A DNA stretch of 64,000 nt, taken from assembly GCA_963737445.1 (NCBI GenBank), contig CAVTSO010000015.1:372001-436000 (forward strand), read 5' to 3'. The position numbers and the translations under genes are program-made. This DNA is from JAICYJ01 sp963737445 (GTDB taxonomy: Bacteria; Actinomycetota; Thermoleophilia; Gaiellales; JAICJC01). This document shows positions 23,962 through 33,549 of this stretch, one piece after another. Each line of letters begins with the position of its first letter. Within the stretch, counting starts at the first letter, position 1. The notes under the pieces were generated by a model. The model did not search any database, was not told the origin of the DNA, and was given only the letters and a program-made list of their open reading frames with translations.

Positions 23962-25172
23962 CGTTCAGCTCCGATCGTCTGAATCATGTCCTTACCGCCG
24001 GCGGGTTCGACGAGGCTGTCCACCAGCGTGATGTAGCGAGGCTCCTGCATGTCCCAGGAGAGCCGCCGCCGGATGATCTCTCGGCCCATCTCGCCCATGG
24101 CCAGGCGCTCGCGGGGATCGTCCAGCAACCGCGCGATCTCCTGCGCCATCCCGACGGCATCGCCGGGCGGCACATATCGCGCCGCGGGCCCGGCCATGGC
24201 GCGGGTCTCCTCCAGGTCGAAGGCGACGAAGGGCAGGCCGTGTGCCATGTACTCGAGGCCCTTGACCGGCGTCACCTCGGGCTGCAGGTTCGAATCGAGC
24301 GCCAGGTCCGCGGTCCCGAGGTAGTCGAAGCAGCGACCTTCCTCCAGCCACCCGGTGAACCGCACCTGGTCTCCCAGGCCCAGCTCGGCAGCCTGCTTCC
24401 GGGCAGCGTCCAGCGACTCGCCCGAGCCGATGAAGACGAACAGCGTGTCCCCCCTGCCCAGCTCGTGGATGCAGTGGGCTGCGGCCGATATCGCGAGCTC
24501 CATGTGATCCTGCGGGCCCATCACCCCGAGCCAGCAGACGAGATGCTCGAACCCTGCGCGAAGCTCCGGGACCGGCGGATGGCCCTCGATCGACGCCAGC
24601 GTCGGCCCGTTACCGATCACCGTCACCTTCTCGACGTCCACCTTCCCGCGCATCACCACCGTCCGTGCCAGGGAGTCGTTCACGCAGAGCACACCGTCGG
24701 CCACGCGGTGAGATGCCCGTTCCATGGCCCGCAGCAGCCTCGGGATCGCGCCGGTCGTCTTTCCGAACCGATCCGCATACACCTCGGGGGAGAGGTCTCG
24801 CTGGTCGACCACGAACCGCGCACGCAGCAACCGTGTCGGGACCGCGAGCAGGAAGTAGATGTCCGGCGGATGCCCGGTCTGAACAAGATCAACCCGGCCG
24901 TGACGCCTGGCGCGCACCATCAGCGCGGTCGCGGCAATCAGGGAGTAGCAGTACTCGAGGGCGAACCCGACCAGCCCCGAGCGCTCCGGAGGCGCCTTGT
25001 ACTCATAGATGCGCAGCCCCGGGCTGCCATATCTGTGATTCTCGGGGTCGCGCCGGGAGATGACTCCGACCCGGTATCCGCTCCGCAGCAGGCTCTCGAC
25101 CTGCTTTCGGGCGCGATGGTCGCGCGCGTACGGCACGTTCTCGATGATCACGAGGATCCGGCGGGTGGTCAT
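23958..25172 (-). CDS. Glycosyltransferase family 4
   Basis: 404 residues, GT-B fold. The N-terminal half has RILVIIENVPYARDHRARKQVESLL and SRRDPENHRYG; the C-terminal half has the nucleotide-sugar motif PEVTPVKGLEYMAHGLPFVAFD (E-x7-E type), then ARYVPPGDAVGMAQEIARLL. It transfers a sugar onto a lipid-linked acceptor at the cytoplasmic face. It is the only glycosyltransferase in this operon besides the initiating sugar transferase, so a longer repeat would need enzymes from elsewhere, and the rml operon may supply its donor. Overlaps both neighbours by four bases. Confidence 0.92.
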   Translation of the reverse strand: MTTRRILVIIENVPYARDHRARKQVESLLRSGYRVGVISRRDPENHRYGSPGLRIYEYKAPPERSGLVGFALEYCYSLIAATALMVRARRHGRVDLVQTGHPPDIYFLLAVPTRLLRARFVVDQRDLSPEVYADRFGKTTGAIPRLLRAMERASHRVADGVLCVNDSLARTVVMRGKVDVEKVTVIGNGPTLASIEGHPPVPELRAGFEHLVCWLGVMGPQDHMELAISAAAHCIHELGRGDTLFVFIGSGESLDAARKQAAELGLGDQVRFTGWLEEGRCFDYLGTADLALDSNLQPEVTPVKGLEYMAHGLPFVAFDLEETRAMAGPAARYVPPGDAVGMAQEIARLLDDPRERLAMGEMGREIIRRRLSWDMQEPRYITLVDSLVEPAGGKDMIQTIGAER

Positions 25173-26650
25173 CGTGACCTCCCGTTCGGGACCATCGACG
25201 CCCCGGCCGCGGTGATGCCGAGCAATGCGAAGATGAGGTCGCCGGACCCGCGATAGGTGATGTGTGGGTCGATGATCATCAGCACCGCCACCACGGAGAG
25301 GGCCGTGACGACCGCGAGGCCGGCGGCGCCGGCCTCATCGCGGTGGAGCCGGAGCACCCGAGAGCCCTCCCGCGTTGCCGCCCAGACGAAGTAGAAGAAG
25401 CTGAACAGCAGCGGCAGACCGCCCGCCCAGAGCAGCCACGTGTAGCCGCTCTCGATCCAGACGTATCCGGTCGCCAGCCGCTGCGACACCACGCGGGCGG
25501 CCGGACGGATGCCGAGCATCCAGCTGTTGCCCGAGAACAGCTCCGGCCAGAAGTAGTTCTCGAGATTGTGCAGCCGGCCCTCCCAGCTGGTGGGCAGGCC
25601 GCTGGGCGACTGGAACCCCTGCAGGCGTCGCTCGATCACCGGCCGCAGCGCGACGGCGGCCGTGACCACCGGCACCATCGACCACCCCAGGAATGACAAC
25701 CGCCGTGTCAGGATCGCGATCACGATCACGGCGATCGCAAGACCGATCACCCCCGAGAACTCTCCGGCGGCGAACACACCGATCACGAAGAAGAACGCCA
25801 TCAGGCACAGGAGCACGCGGTGGCGCGATCCGGTGGTGATCAGGCCCGCCGCGACGGCGACGTTGAAGATCAGCAGGTCTGCCACAGCGATGGGCAGGCC
25901 CAGCGTGGCACCCGCGCGTCCGCTCCCGGTTACCGCGTCGACGTTGCCGTAGGGCGCGTAGTAGGTGGTCAGAACGTGCGCCACGGTGCCCACACCGAAC
26001 GACTGCAGCATCGCCAGCGACGCCACGATCGCCGCAGAACCCAGTGACAGCCACAGGCAGATACGGACGTGCCGGATCGTGTGTACCGACGACCGGAAGA
26101 CCGCGAAGATCAGATAGTACTTCCAGATCATCAGCGAGTACAGAATGTCGTCATGCTCGATCACGTGAGCGCGGATTCCCATCCACAACAACGGCACGAT
26201 GGAGCTCGTAATACACATCGCCGTTATCGCGATGTCGATGTGCGACGGTCTGAACCTGAGATCCTGCGTTCGTACGTGAAGGGCGAAACGCAACACCAAC
26301 GCCGCGGCGACGATCATCAGCAGCCCCTCGTTGGGCCGGATCGCCGGCACGGCGCCGCCGCGGTTGATTCCGGCGACTAGCGGGGTGGAGGCGATCAGCA
26401 GGTAGGCACCGAACTGGGGGCGCACCGCCACCGCCAGGAGCGCGCCCAGCGCGGCGATCGCGATCAGCGGCAGGAACGGGCCCTTCCTGGTGATCAGTCC
26501 GGCAAGCAGCACCGCGCCGATCGTGCCGCCGCCGACGACGACCAGCTGGCCGCGGCTGCGCATGACGTCTTCTCTTGCCCGCTGAAGCGCACGCCGGACA
26601 TCCCGGCTCTGCGCCCGGCCAAACCCGCGTCCTGGCAGTGACTCGAGCAT
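25169..26650 (-). CDS. O-antigen ligase/polymerase-like membrane protein (Wzy-like)
   Basis: 493 residues from ATG 26650, whose A is the last base of the upstream gene's TGA. It has ten or more hydrophobic helices. The loop ERRLQGFQSPSGLPTSWEGRLHNLENYFWPELFSGNSWMLGIRPAARV carries the W-x-x-R...N pattern seen between late helices of O-antigen ligase family proteins. No soluble TPR tail is present, unlike the 19069-20943 protein. In this operon it is the best candidate for the repeat-unit polymerase working after the MurJ-type flippase. Confidence 0.8.
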   Translation of the reverse strand: MLESLPGRGFGRAQSRDVRRALQRAREDVMRSRGQLVVVGGGTIGAVLLAGLITRKGPFLPLIAIAALGALLAVAVRPQFGAYLLIASTPLVAGINRGGAVPAIRPNEGLLMIVAAALVLRFALHVRTQDLRFRPSHIDIAITAMCITSSIVPLLWMGIRAHVIEHDDILYSLMIWKYYLIFAVFRSSVHTIRHVRICLWLSLGSAAIVASLAMLQSFGVGTVAHVLTTYYAPYGNVDAVTGSGRAGATLGLPIAVADLLIFNVAVAAGLITTGSRHRVLLCLMAFFFVIGVFAAGEFSGVIGLAIAVIVIAILTRRLSFLGWSMVPVVTAAVALRPVIERRLQGFQSPSGLPTSWEGRLHNLENYFWPELFSGNSWMLGIRPAARVVSQRLATGYVWIESGYTWLLWAGGLPLLFSFFYFVWAATREGSRVLRLHRDEAGAAGLAVVTALSVVAVLMIIDPHITYRGSGDLIFALLGITAAGASMVPNGRSR

Positions 26651-28323
26651 CAGCCCACGCTCCGTCCGCCGATGACGGGCACCCGACCGCTCTCGCGAAG
26701 CAGGCGCATCTCCGGCGCATGCAGCCACGCCTGGGCACCGAGATAGGCCGTCCCGCCGGCTGCCGCGGCGAGGCCAAGCCGGACCAGCTCGGCCGGCCGC
26801 GACGCCCCCAGGTCACCGGTCAGCCTCCACGCCAGCGCGCCGACCGCGACCATGACGATGGAAGCCAGCCCCGTGCGCGCCAGCATCCGGATCGACCGCG
26901 TTCGGCCGGCCGGCGTCCGCCTGTCGACCTGATGCCACGCATGCAGCGCGCCGACGAAGGAACCTCCCGAAAAGGCGGCGCCGATCAGAAGCAACACCTG
27001 CGACCCATGTGCCTGTGTCGCCGGGATCATCAGGATCACCGTCGTCGCCACCCGCACGAGCATCGAGCGGACCGGGGCCCGCACATCCTCCTGCGCGTAC
27101 AGGGCATAGGTTCCCAGGATGAAGGCGGTCTCACCTATCACCGCCGGGCTGAGAGCGATCAACGAGACGGCGACGTACTCGATCGCGTTTGCGGTGTCGA
27201 GGCGACCGAAAGCCACAATGTCTGCGATCTGGTGAGCAGAGGCCGCGTATGCCGCCGCGATCGGGACGGTCACGAAGCAGGCCAGGCCCAGCGCCTTTCC
27301 CAGCTCCTCGCGAAACGCAACGGCGTTCCCGGTCTGGTGGAAGACGGCAAGCCGCGGAACCAGTGCCCGTGCCACGGGCCAGGTGATGATCGCGGTGGGC
27401 AGATAGAAGAAGTTGAGCGCCAGCTGGAATGCCACAAGGCCGCCGCCCACCCGGTTGGCGATCACCATCGTGACCACCAGCTGCAGCGTCGCCAGGCCGG
27501 TATACGCGAGCACCGCCCGGATCCTGACCAGCACGGTGCGCACCTCGGGATCGCTCCACGCGAGCGCGGGTCGCATCGAGGGTTGGCTTCGCCTCGCTCC
27601 GAGCCACTCGAGCGTCGCATGCAGCGCAACCGCCCCGGTCGTTCCCAGGCCCAGGATCACGATCTCGGTGGTGGTCACGTTTGACAGCGTGCCCCCGGTT
27701 CCGTAGACCACGGCCACCGCGACCAGGGTCACCATGATCCCCACGTTCTCGATCGTAGGTGCGCCGGCGGCCAGGGCGAAGCGGCCATAGGCGTTCATGA
27801 CGGCAGCGCCGGTCCCGGCGACCACGTAGAGCGGGATCTGGGGTGCGAACAGGAGCAGCAGCACCAGGCCGACGCGACGCTGATCGGCGGCGGAATGCGG
27901 GTCGCTGACGCCCAGCGAGAACACGTGCAGGATCAGCGGCGCGGCCACCATGATGGCGGCCATCGCGATCACGCCAAGGGCCAGCACCCCACCGAAGAAG
28001 CCCCGCACCAGCGTGTCGGCCCGCTCTTGGTTGCCCTCGCGGATGTGTCGCATGAGCGGCGGCACCAGCAGCGAGACGAACAGCGATCCGGCGAGTATCT
28101 GGTAGTAGACGAGGTTCGGCAGCGCGTTCATGCCCTGGTACGTGTTGCCGAGGTAGGTGGCGCCGAGCACCGCTCCCAGCACGAGGATGCGTGCCAGACC
28201 GGTCATGCGGCTGACGAGCGTCCAGATCGAGCCCGTCATCGAGTTCGTGACAAGCGACGCCTGGCCAGGGCGAACCGGCGCGGCGTCAGACCGGACCGAT
28301 GCCGGCTCCTGCACCTTGATCAT
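26650..28323 (-). CDS. MurJ/MviN-type lipid-linked oligosaccharide flippase
   Basis: 557 residues, about 14 hydrophobic helices. It carries MOP-superfamily features: SRMTGLARILVLGAVLGATYLGNTYQGMNALPN near the N-terminus (the MurJ-like GLxR motif) and LPTAIITWPVARALVPRLAVF in the second lobe. MurJ flips lipid II; actinobacterial MurJ-like paralogues in exopolysaccharide operons are presumed to flip the undecaprenyl-linked repeat unit. Position between initiating sugar transferase and polymerase supports that. Overlaps 28320-28323 with the sugar-transferase gene. Confidence 0.88.
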   Translation of the reverse strand: MIKVQEPASVRSDAAPVRPGQASLVTNSMTGSIWTLVSRMTGLARILVLGAVLGATYLGNTYQGMNALPNLVYYQILAGSLFVSLLVPPLMRHIREGNQERADTLVRGFFGGVLALGVIAMAAIMVAAPLILHVFSLGVSDPHSAADQRRVGLVLLLLFAPQIPLYVVAGTGAAVMNAYGRFALAAGAPTIENVGIMVTLVAVAVVYGTGGTLSNVTTTEIVILGLGTTGAVALHATLEWLGARRSQPSMRPALAWSDPEVRTVLVRIRAVLAYTGLATLQLVVTMVIANRVGGGLVAFQLALNFFYLPTAIITWPVARALVPRLAVFHQTGNAVAFREELGKALGLACFVTVPIAAAYAASAHQIADIVAFGRLDTANAIEYVAVSLIALSPAVIGETAFILGTYALYAQEDVRAPVRSMLVRVATTVILMIPATQAHGSQVLLLIGAAFSGGSFVGALHAWHQVDRRTPAGRTRSIRMLARTGLASIVMVAVGALAWRLTGDLGASRPAELVRLGLAAAAGGTAYLGAQAWLHAPEMRLLRESGRVPVIGGRSVG

Positions 28324-29045
28324 GCCGCGTCCCCGGCAAACAGCACAGCCGGGAGCGTCTTCAGGAGGATCTTCAGATCCAGCAGAAAGCTCTGCTGGGC
28401 CACGTATTCCCGGTCGAGCTGGAACGCCTTGGACATCGGAAGCCGGCTGCGGCCGCTCACCTGCCAGAGGCCGGTCATGCCGGGCTTGACCTCGAACCGG
28501 ACGTGGTCCACCTCATCGAGCAGCTCCACCTCCCACGGCAACACCGGTCGCGGCCCCACGAGTGACATCGACCCCGCGACCACATTCAGGAGCTGTGGAA
28601 GCTCGTCGAGGCTCATACGCCGAAGCACACGGCCCACCGATGTGACGCGAGCGTCGACCAGCTTGTGCAGACCTGATTCGGCGGCCTCGAAATCCTCGCC
28701 GGGCGTCAGCATCGCGCGAACGTAGGCGCGGTGCTCCGAATCGTCGCCTCCCACATACATCGTGCGGAACTTGAACATGGTGAACGGCCGTTGGCCGCGG
28801 CCCACCCGTTCCTGGCGGAACAAGACCGGGCCCTTGCTACTGAACCTGACGGCGATCGCCACCAGCACGAACACCGGCGACAGCAGCACCAAGGCCACCA
28901 TCCCCAGCGCGACGTCGATCACCCGCTTCACCGCGGACGATCCATACGGACGCGCAGCCGAAGCCTGCTCCCGCCGGACGGTCCCTGAGCGGCCGGAACC
29001 TGCGGTGCGAACCTTGTCGGCGGACTCCGATCTGAACATCGTCAA
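28320..29045 (-). CDS. Undecaprenyl-phosphate sugar phosphotransferase (initiating transferase)
   Basis: 241 residues with one N-terminal membrane or re-entrant helix (KRVIDVALGMVALVLLSP) and the small cytoplasmic PHPT domain: GPVLFRQERVG, FKFRTMY, VTSVGRVLRRMSLDELPQLLNV, MSLVGPRPVLPWE and KPGMTGLWQVSGRS. These are the signature blocks of WcaJ/EpsL/PglC-related enzymes that load the first sugar-1-phosphate onto undecaprenyl phosphate. It lacks the four extra helices of WbaP, so it is the short form. It starts assembly of the repeat unit in this operon. Confidence 0.94.
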   Translation of the reverse strand: MTMFRSESADKVRTAGSGRSGTVRREQASAARPYGSSAVKRVIDVALGMVALVLLSPVFVLVAIAVRFSSKGPVLFRQERVGRGQRPFTMFKFRTMYVGGDDSEHRAYVRAMLTPGEDFEAAESGLHKLVDARVTSVGRVLRRMSLDELPQLLNVVAGSMSLVGPRPVLPWEVELLDEVDHVRFEVKPGMTGLWQVSGRSRLPMSKAFQLDREYVAQQSFLLDLKILLKTLPAVLFAGDAA

Positions 29046-29701
29046 CCCGTCATGGCTGACGACGACACGGGGCGAAACCTCGACGACCGGGCCGCTCGTA
29101 CGCGCGATTCCATAAGCGGCTGCTCGGGTACGGCGCGAACCGCCACCGCCGGATTTCCATAGGCGATCATCCCGTCCGGGATGTCTTTCGTGACCACCGA
29201 CCCGGCGCCGATGATCGCGCCGCGGCCGATCCTGACATACGGCAGGATCGTCACGTTGACGCCGATCTGCGCGCCGGCCTGGATGATCGGCCCCGCCATC
29301 GATTCACCGGACACGACGTTTCCTGGATACAGGTCGTTGGCGATCATGACACCGGGGGCCAGGAACACGTCGTCCTCCAGCTCTGTGTACTGCGCCACGT
29401 AGCAATTCGTGTGGATCTTGACGCGGTCGCCGATGGTGCAGCCGTAGTCGATCACCGAGTTGCTCCAGACCGACACATCATCTCCGATGCGAACCTCTTC
29501 TCTGATGATGACGTTGTGGCCGGTAGCGAATCTGGCGCCCACGGTCGACCCCGCATAGATCACCGTGCCTGACCGAAGCTGCGGCGACTCGCCGATGGTC
29601 AGCTGCTCGGCAGCCTGCCGAGCCGGTGGATAGCCGACGATCACCGACTCGTCGACCAGCGCTCCGGGACCGATGATCTCGGTGCCGCACCTGCTACCCA
29701 T
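29042..29701 (-). CDS. Hexapeptide-repeat (left-handed beta-helix) acyltransferase
   Basis: 219 residues composed mostly of hexapeptide turns ([LIV]-G-x-x-x-x, e.g. VRIGDDVSVWSNSVIDYG, VTILPYVRIGRGAIIGAGSVVTKDIPDG), the trimeric LbH fold of WbbJ/WlbB/WeeI-like sugar N- or O-acetyltransferases. GNPAVAVRAVP near the C-terminus is typical of sugar acyltransferases. It lies with a sugar dehydrogenase and a DegT aminotransferase, so it probably acetylates the new amino sugar. Overlaps the aminotransferase gene by eight bases. Confidence 0.9.
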   Translation of the reverse strand: MGSRCGTEIIGPGALVDESVIVGYPPARQAAEQLTIGESPQLRSGTVIYAGSTVGARFATGHNVIIREEVRIGDDVSVWSNSVIDYGCTIGDRVKIHTNCYVAQYTELEDDVFLAPGVMIANDLYPGNVVSGESMAGPIIQAGAQIGVNVTILPYVRIGRGAIIGAGSVVTKDIPDGMIAYGNPAVAVRAVPEQPLMESRVRAARSSRFRPVSSSAMTG

Positions 29702-30863
29702 AACTCCGTCGCGTTCCGCGGCTCCGGCCGGCCAGTTGATCGAGGCACTTGTGAATGCAATCGCACACGTACTCGATCTGCCGCTCCGTGATGTGCGGGA
29801 AGAGCGGGAGCGACAGGAGCTGCCCGGCCGTCTCTTCGGCGACCACCAGCGGCCCCTGGCCGAAGCGTCGGTAGGAGGGCTGCAGGTGGCACGGAACCGG
29901 GTAGTGGATTCCCGTGCGCACCCCGTCCCGACGCAGCTGCTCCTGCACCGCGTCGCGCTCGGATATGAGCACCACGTTCTGGTGGTAGGAGCTTGCGACG
30001 TGCGGCTCGATCTCGACGAAGCGCACCAGCTCGTGGTTCAGCGTTCGCCGGTAGATCTCCATCGCCTGGCGGCGCGAGCTGGTCCAGTCGTCGAGGCGCC
30101 TGAGCTTCGCGGTGAGCACCGCGGCCTGGAGCGCATCGAGACGGCTGTTGCGCCCGATCACCTCGTGGGCATTGCCATCACCGGGCGCACGTCCATGGTT
30201 TCCCAGCGACCGCACGGCAGCTGCAACCGCGGCGTCGTTGGTGACGACGCATCCGGCATCCCCCCAGGCGCCCAGGTTCTTCGTCGGATAGAAGCTGAAG
30301 CAGCCGGCGGTGCCGAACGATCCGGCTGCACGCCCGTTCAGGGTGGAACCCTGCGCCTGGGCCGCGTCTTCGATCAAGGCGATCCCGCTCGACGCCGCCA
30401 GGTGCGCGAGGTGCACCATGCGTGGCATGTTGCCGTACAGCTCGACTGCGATCAGCGCGGCGGTGCGAGGGGTGATCGCCGCCCGCACGATCTCGGGCGT
30501 GACGAGCAGCGTGGCAGGGTCGACGTCCAGGAAGCGGGGAGTGGCTCCCGACAGCACAACCGCCTCTGCGGTTGCGATGAACGTGTTGGCAGGGAGCAGC
30601 ACCTCGTCCCCCTCGCCGATTCCCAGTGCCCGCAGCACGAGCTCGATCGCTTCCGTCCCGTTCGCGACCGCGACCGCGTGGTCGCTACCGCAGTACCGGC
30701 CCCACAGCTCTTCGAACTGCGACACCGCCTCGCCGCCGATGAAGCCCGAGCTCGCGATGATCCGGTCCCAGGCGGCGCGAACGTCCTGCTCCACCTCGGT
30801 GTTCATGGCGACCAGGTCCGAAAGCGGGACCGGGGCGGTGCGTGGTACCTCGATCTTGCTCAC
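29694..30863 (-). CDS. DegT/DnrJ/EryC1/StrS family aminotransferase
   Basis: 389 residues from GTG 30863. PLP enzyme with HAVAVANGTEAIELVLRALG, IEDAAQAQGS (Asp contacting the cofactor ring N) and CFSFYPTKNLGAWGDAG, where Lys forms the internal aldimine. These proteins transaminate keto-sugar nucleotides. Directly following a Gfo/Idh/MocA dehydrogenase and preceding an LbH acyltransferase, it fits a WlbA-WlbE-WlbB-like trio that makes a 3-acetamido sugar. The exact sugar is inference. Confidence 0.93.
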   Translation of the reverse strand: MSKIEVPRTAPVPLSDLVAMNTEVEQDVRAAWDRIIASSGFIGGEAVSQFEELWGRYCGSDHAVAVANGTEAIELVLRALGIGEGDEVLLPANTFIATAEAVVLSGATPRFLDVDPATLLVTPEIVRAAITPRTAALIAVELYGNMPRMVHLAHLAASSGIALIEDAAQAQGSTLNGRAAGSFGTAGCFSFYPTKNLGAWGDAGCVVTNDAAVAAAVRSLGNHGRAPGDGNAHEVIGRNSRLDALQAAVLTAKLRRLDDWTSSRRQAMEIYRRTLNHELVRFVEIEPHVASSYHQNVVLISERDAVQEQLRRDGVRTGIHYPVPCHLQPSYRRFGQGPLVVAEETAGQLLSLPLFPHITERQIEYVCDCIHKCLDQLAGRSRGTRRSYG

Positions 30864-31906
30864 GAAGCCAGCTCCGGAACCTGATCTTCGGCCGCGAACC
30901 CGTACCCGTCGGTCAGGTACACCGTCCGCCCTGACCGGAGCGAGAGCTCCGCCGCCTCGAGCGCCTGGACGACAGCGAGCCCGCACACACCGTCGGTGGC
31001 CGGCCGTTCGCCGTTCTGCACGCACGACACGAACTCCCGATCCTGAACCGTGAGCGGCTCCTCAAAGGACAGGAAGGGCGACTGGATGTCGCCGTAGCGG
31101 TACGACATCGGCATCTGCGCCATCGAGGCCTCCTCGGCCGGCACCACGCCCTTGTCGAACACGCGCACGCGCTCCTCGGAAGCCAGGTCGTTGTACACAG
31201 CCATCTTGGAGCTGCCGACCACGGTCGTGCGACGCACCTTGCAGGGATCCAGCCAGCTCACGTGGATGTGAGCGGTGACGTCCGGGTGCTCGTACGACAG
31301 CCGGATGTACGCGACGTCCTCCAGGGTGGCGTGCGCGTGACGGGACCCCCAGGCCTGAACCACGGTCGGGGTTCGCCGCAGGACGTAGTTCGAGATCGAT
31401 ATGTCATGCGGCGCCAGATCCCAGACGACGCTGACGTCGGTCTGATAGAGGCCGAGGTTGAGGCGGGCGGAATCGAGATAGTGGATCCGTCCCAGCTCGT
31501 CCTGATCGACCAGATCGCGAAGCTTCCAGACGGCGGCGTTGTACTCGAAGGTATGGCCGACGGCGAGCACCACATCGTACTGCTCCGCGGTGTCGACCAG
31601 CACCCGCGCGTCCAACGTGGACGTCGCAAGCGGCTTCTCGATCAGTACCCCGAGCCCGGCCTGCAACGCCCTTACGCCCAGGGTGGCGTGCGTCTCGGGC
31701 GGCGTCGCGATGATCATCGCATCGACGCGACCGAGCACGTCGTCGAACTTCTCGGCCGTACGAATCGCCGGGAAGGCGCGCTTGAGCGCGACCAGACGAT
31801 CAGGGCGGGAGTCCACCGCAACAACGCGGTCGACCTCGGCCAGCGCCTGCAGCACCCGAACGTGCTTCGACCCCCAATATCCACAGCCTACGACAGCGAT
31901 CCTCAT
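30860..31906 (-). CDS. Gfo/Idh/MocA family sugar dehydrogenase
   Basis: 348 residues. The Rossmann start MRIAVVGCGYWGSKHVRVL, the dipeptide EKP in VLIEKPLATS and the catalytic region VVWDLAPHDISISNYVL (Asp...His) place it in the oxidoreductase family, with a C-terminal alpha/beta sheet domain. Likely role: oxidise a UDP-sugar at C3 for the aminotransferase encoded next (GTGA overlap 30860-30863). Residues 340-348 show no truncation. Confidence 0.92.
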   Translation of the reverse strand: MRIAVVGCGYWGSKHVRVLQALAEVDRVVAVDSRPDRLVALKRAFPAIRTAEKFDDVLGRVDAMIIATPPETHATLGVRALQAGLGVLIEKPLATSTLDARVLVDTAEQYDVVLAVGHTFEYNAAVWKLRDLVDQDELGRIHYLDSARLNLGLYQTDVSVVWDLAPHDISISNYVLRRTPTVVQAWGSRHAHATLEDVAYIRLSYEHPDVTAHIHVSWLDPCKVRRTTVVGSSKMAVYNDLASEERVRVFDKGVVPAEEASMAQMPMSYRYGDIQSPFLSFEEPLTVQDREFVSCVQNGERPATDGVCGLAVVQALEAAELSLRSGRTVYLTDGYGFAAEDQVPELAS

Positions 31907-33549
31907 GTCTCCCCCTCCGATGCGCTGACCTGGTGCCGGATCGACAGGTCCGGGCCGGTCCTCACCGTGGGCTTCTCCGCTGGCTCCATGACCGTTCGAG
32001 ATCGGCGCCAGCTCCGCCGGCCGCGCTCCAGCAGCACCGCACCGACGATAATTGCGTGCGCCCGGCCGAGCAGCTCCTTGGCCCTCGCCGTGTCAGCGTG
32101 GGTCGTCGTCTGCATGTCCGAGACCAGCAGCACGCCGTCGCACGCGCGTGCCCACGACGCCGGCTCCGAATGCCCCGGCAGCGACGGCGCGCAGACGAGC
32201 ACCAGATCCGCGATGCTCAGCGCCTCGCGGACGACATCGCCGACGGAGATCAGGTCGACGAGGTCAGCCGCGCCGGCCAATTGTGACCGAATGTCATGGC
32301 CGGACGAGCAGCGACCTTCAACCAGCCAGAGGCCCTCGATCGGCGTGCGATGCACGACGTCGCGCAGATCCTCGAACCGGGCGAGGACGTCGTACAGGCC
32401 CGCCTCGGGCTCGGTGCTGAAGGCCGGTCCCAGACACGGATTCCGCAGATCGGCGGAGATCAGGATGACGCGCTTTCCCGACGCCGCCAGCGCCACGGCG
32501 AGGTTCGCCGCCACCCATGTGGTTCCCTGATCGAGATCGGCGCTGGTGACCAGGACGCTGCGGGCGCCGATGTTGCTGGTCTCGAGCAGGAGGCTCGTGC
32601 GCAGGCCGCGAAATGCGTCGGCCTGGATCGAGTCGGGCTCCTGAAGTGTGATCAGACCGCCGAGATCCGCCGCCGAGCGCTTCTTCGACCTCGTCGGGAT
32701 CGAGCTCAGCACCGGCGAGGCCAGCCACGCTTCGAGGTCCTCGCGGTTGCGGATCCGATCGTCGGTGTACTCGCGAGCCGCGGCCACTCCGAATCCGAGC
32801 AAGAGCCCGAGGAACAGCGCGGCCACCAGGTTCACGACGACCCGCGGGCTGGCCGGCGACTTCGGGTACGGCGCCGCGCCCAGCTGGCCGCCGAAGCTGG
32901 CGGTGTTCGTGTTGAGGAGTGCCAGCCTCTGCTGGAGTGTCGTCTGCTGCGCCTGCCGGGCGGCCTCCTTCTCCTTGGCGACGGCCAGCGGCTGCCCGCT
33001 CAGGGTGGGAATGATCTCCTTGATCAGGGCGAGCTGCCTGCTGTTGTCGTCGATCTGCTTCTGGACGGCATTGATCGCCTGCTCGGCGGTCTGTGCCTGC
33101 TCACCCGTGCGGAACGCCAGATACGCCTTGGCAAACGCCTCCGCCCGCTCCTGTGCAACCCGCGGGCTCGGGCTCGAGTAGGTGAACTGCAGCACCTGGC
33201 TGTCCACCGGGACGTGTACCGAAAGACTGGTGTCGAGCTGCCGGGCGGTCACATCCTTCAGATGCGCTTGCTTGATGACGAGATCCGCCACAGCCGGCGA
33301 GCCTGCCACCGCCCCCTCGGTCGCCATGTTCACCTGGTTCTGACCACCGGTCGTCGGCGCCCCCTGCACCACCACGCTTGCCGTCGCGTCGTAGACCTTC
33401 GTCTCGCGCGCGGTGATCGCGATGGTCGTAAGCACGACCAGCGCAGCGATGCCCAGCACGGTCATCTTGCGACGCCGCAGGATGGAAGAGAACATCGACG
33501 GGCTCTGCGGCTCGGCTGACATGAGGGGATCTGGGTAGCCCATGCTCAT
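31903..33549 (-). CDS. Wzz chain-length regulator fused to a BY-kinase-like domain with degenerate Walker A
   Basis: 548 residues from ATG 33549 (MSMGYPDPLMSAEP), whose first bases overlap the phosphatase stop (ATGA). Residues about 25-290 are a Wzz module: helix, periplasmic coiled coil, second helix ARVVVNLVAALFLGLLLGF preceded by a Pro-rich segment. The cytoplasmic half resembles capsular tyrosine-kinase domains with SVLVTSADLDQGTTWVAANLA in place of a GxGKT Walker A, so the Lys is missing, and VILISADLRNP as Walker A'. No C-terminal tyrosine cluster is present. It probably controls chain length without kinase activity. Confidence 0.86.
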   Translation of the reverse strand: MSMGYPDPLMSAEPQSPSMFSSILRRRKMTVLGIAALVVLTTIAITARETKVYDATASVVVQGAPTTGGQNQVNMATEGAVAGSPAVADLVIKQAHLKDVTARQLDTSLSVHVPVDSQVLQFTYSSPSPRVAQERAEAFAKAYLAFRTGEQAQTAEQAINAVQKQIDDNSRQLALIKEIIPTLSGQPLAVAKEKEAARQAQQTTLQQRLALLNTNTASFGGQLGAAPYPKSPASPRVVVNLVAALFLGLLLGFGVAAAREYTDDRIRNREDLEAWLASPVLSSIPTRSKKRSAADLGGLITLQEPDSIQADAFRGLRTSLLLETSNIGARSVLVTSADLDQGTTWVAANLAVALAASGKRVILISADLRNPCLGPAFSTEPEAGLYDVLARFEDLRDVVHRTPIEGLWLVEGRCSSGHDIRSQLAGAADLVDLISVGDVVREALSIADLVLVCAPSLPGHSEPASWARACDGVLLVSDMQTTTHADTARAKELLGRAHAIIVGAVLLERGRRSWRRSRTVMEPAEKPTVRTGPDLSIRHQVSASEGET

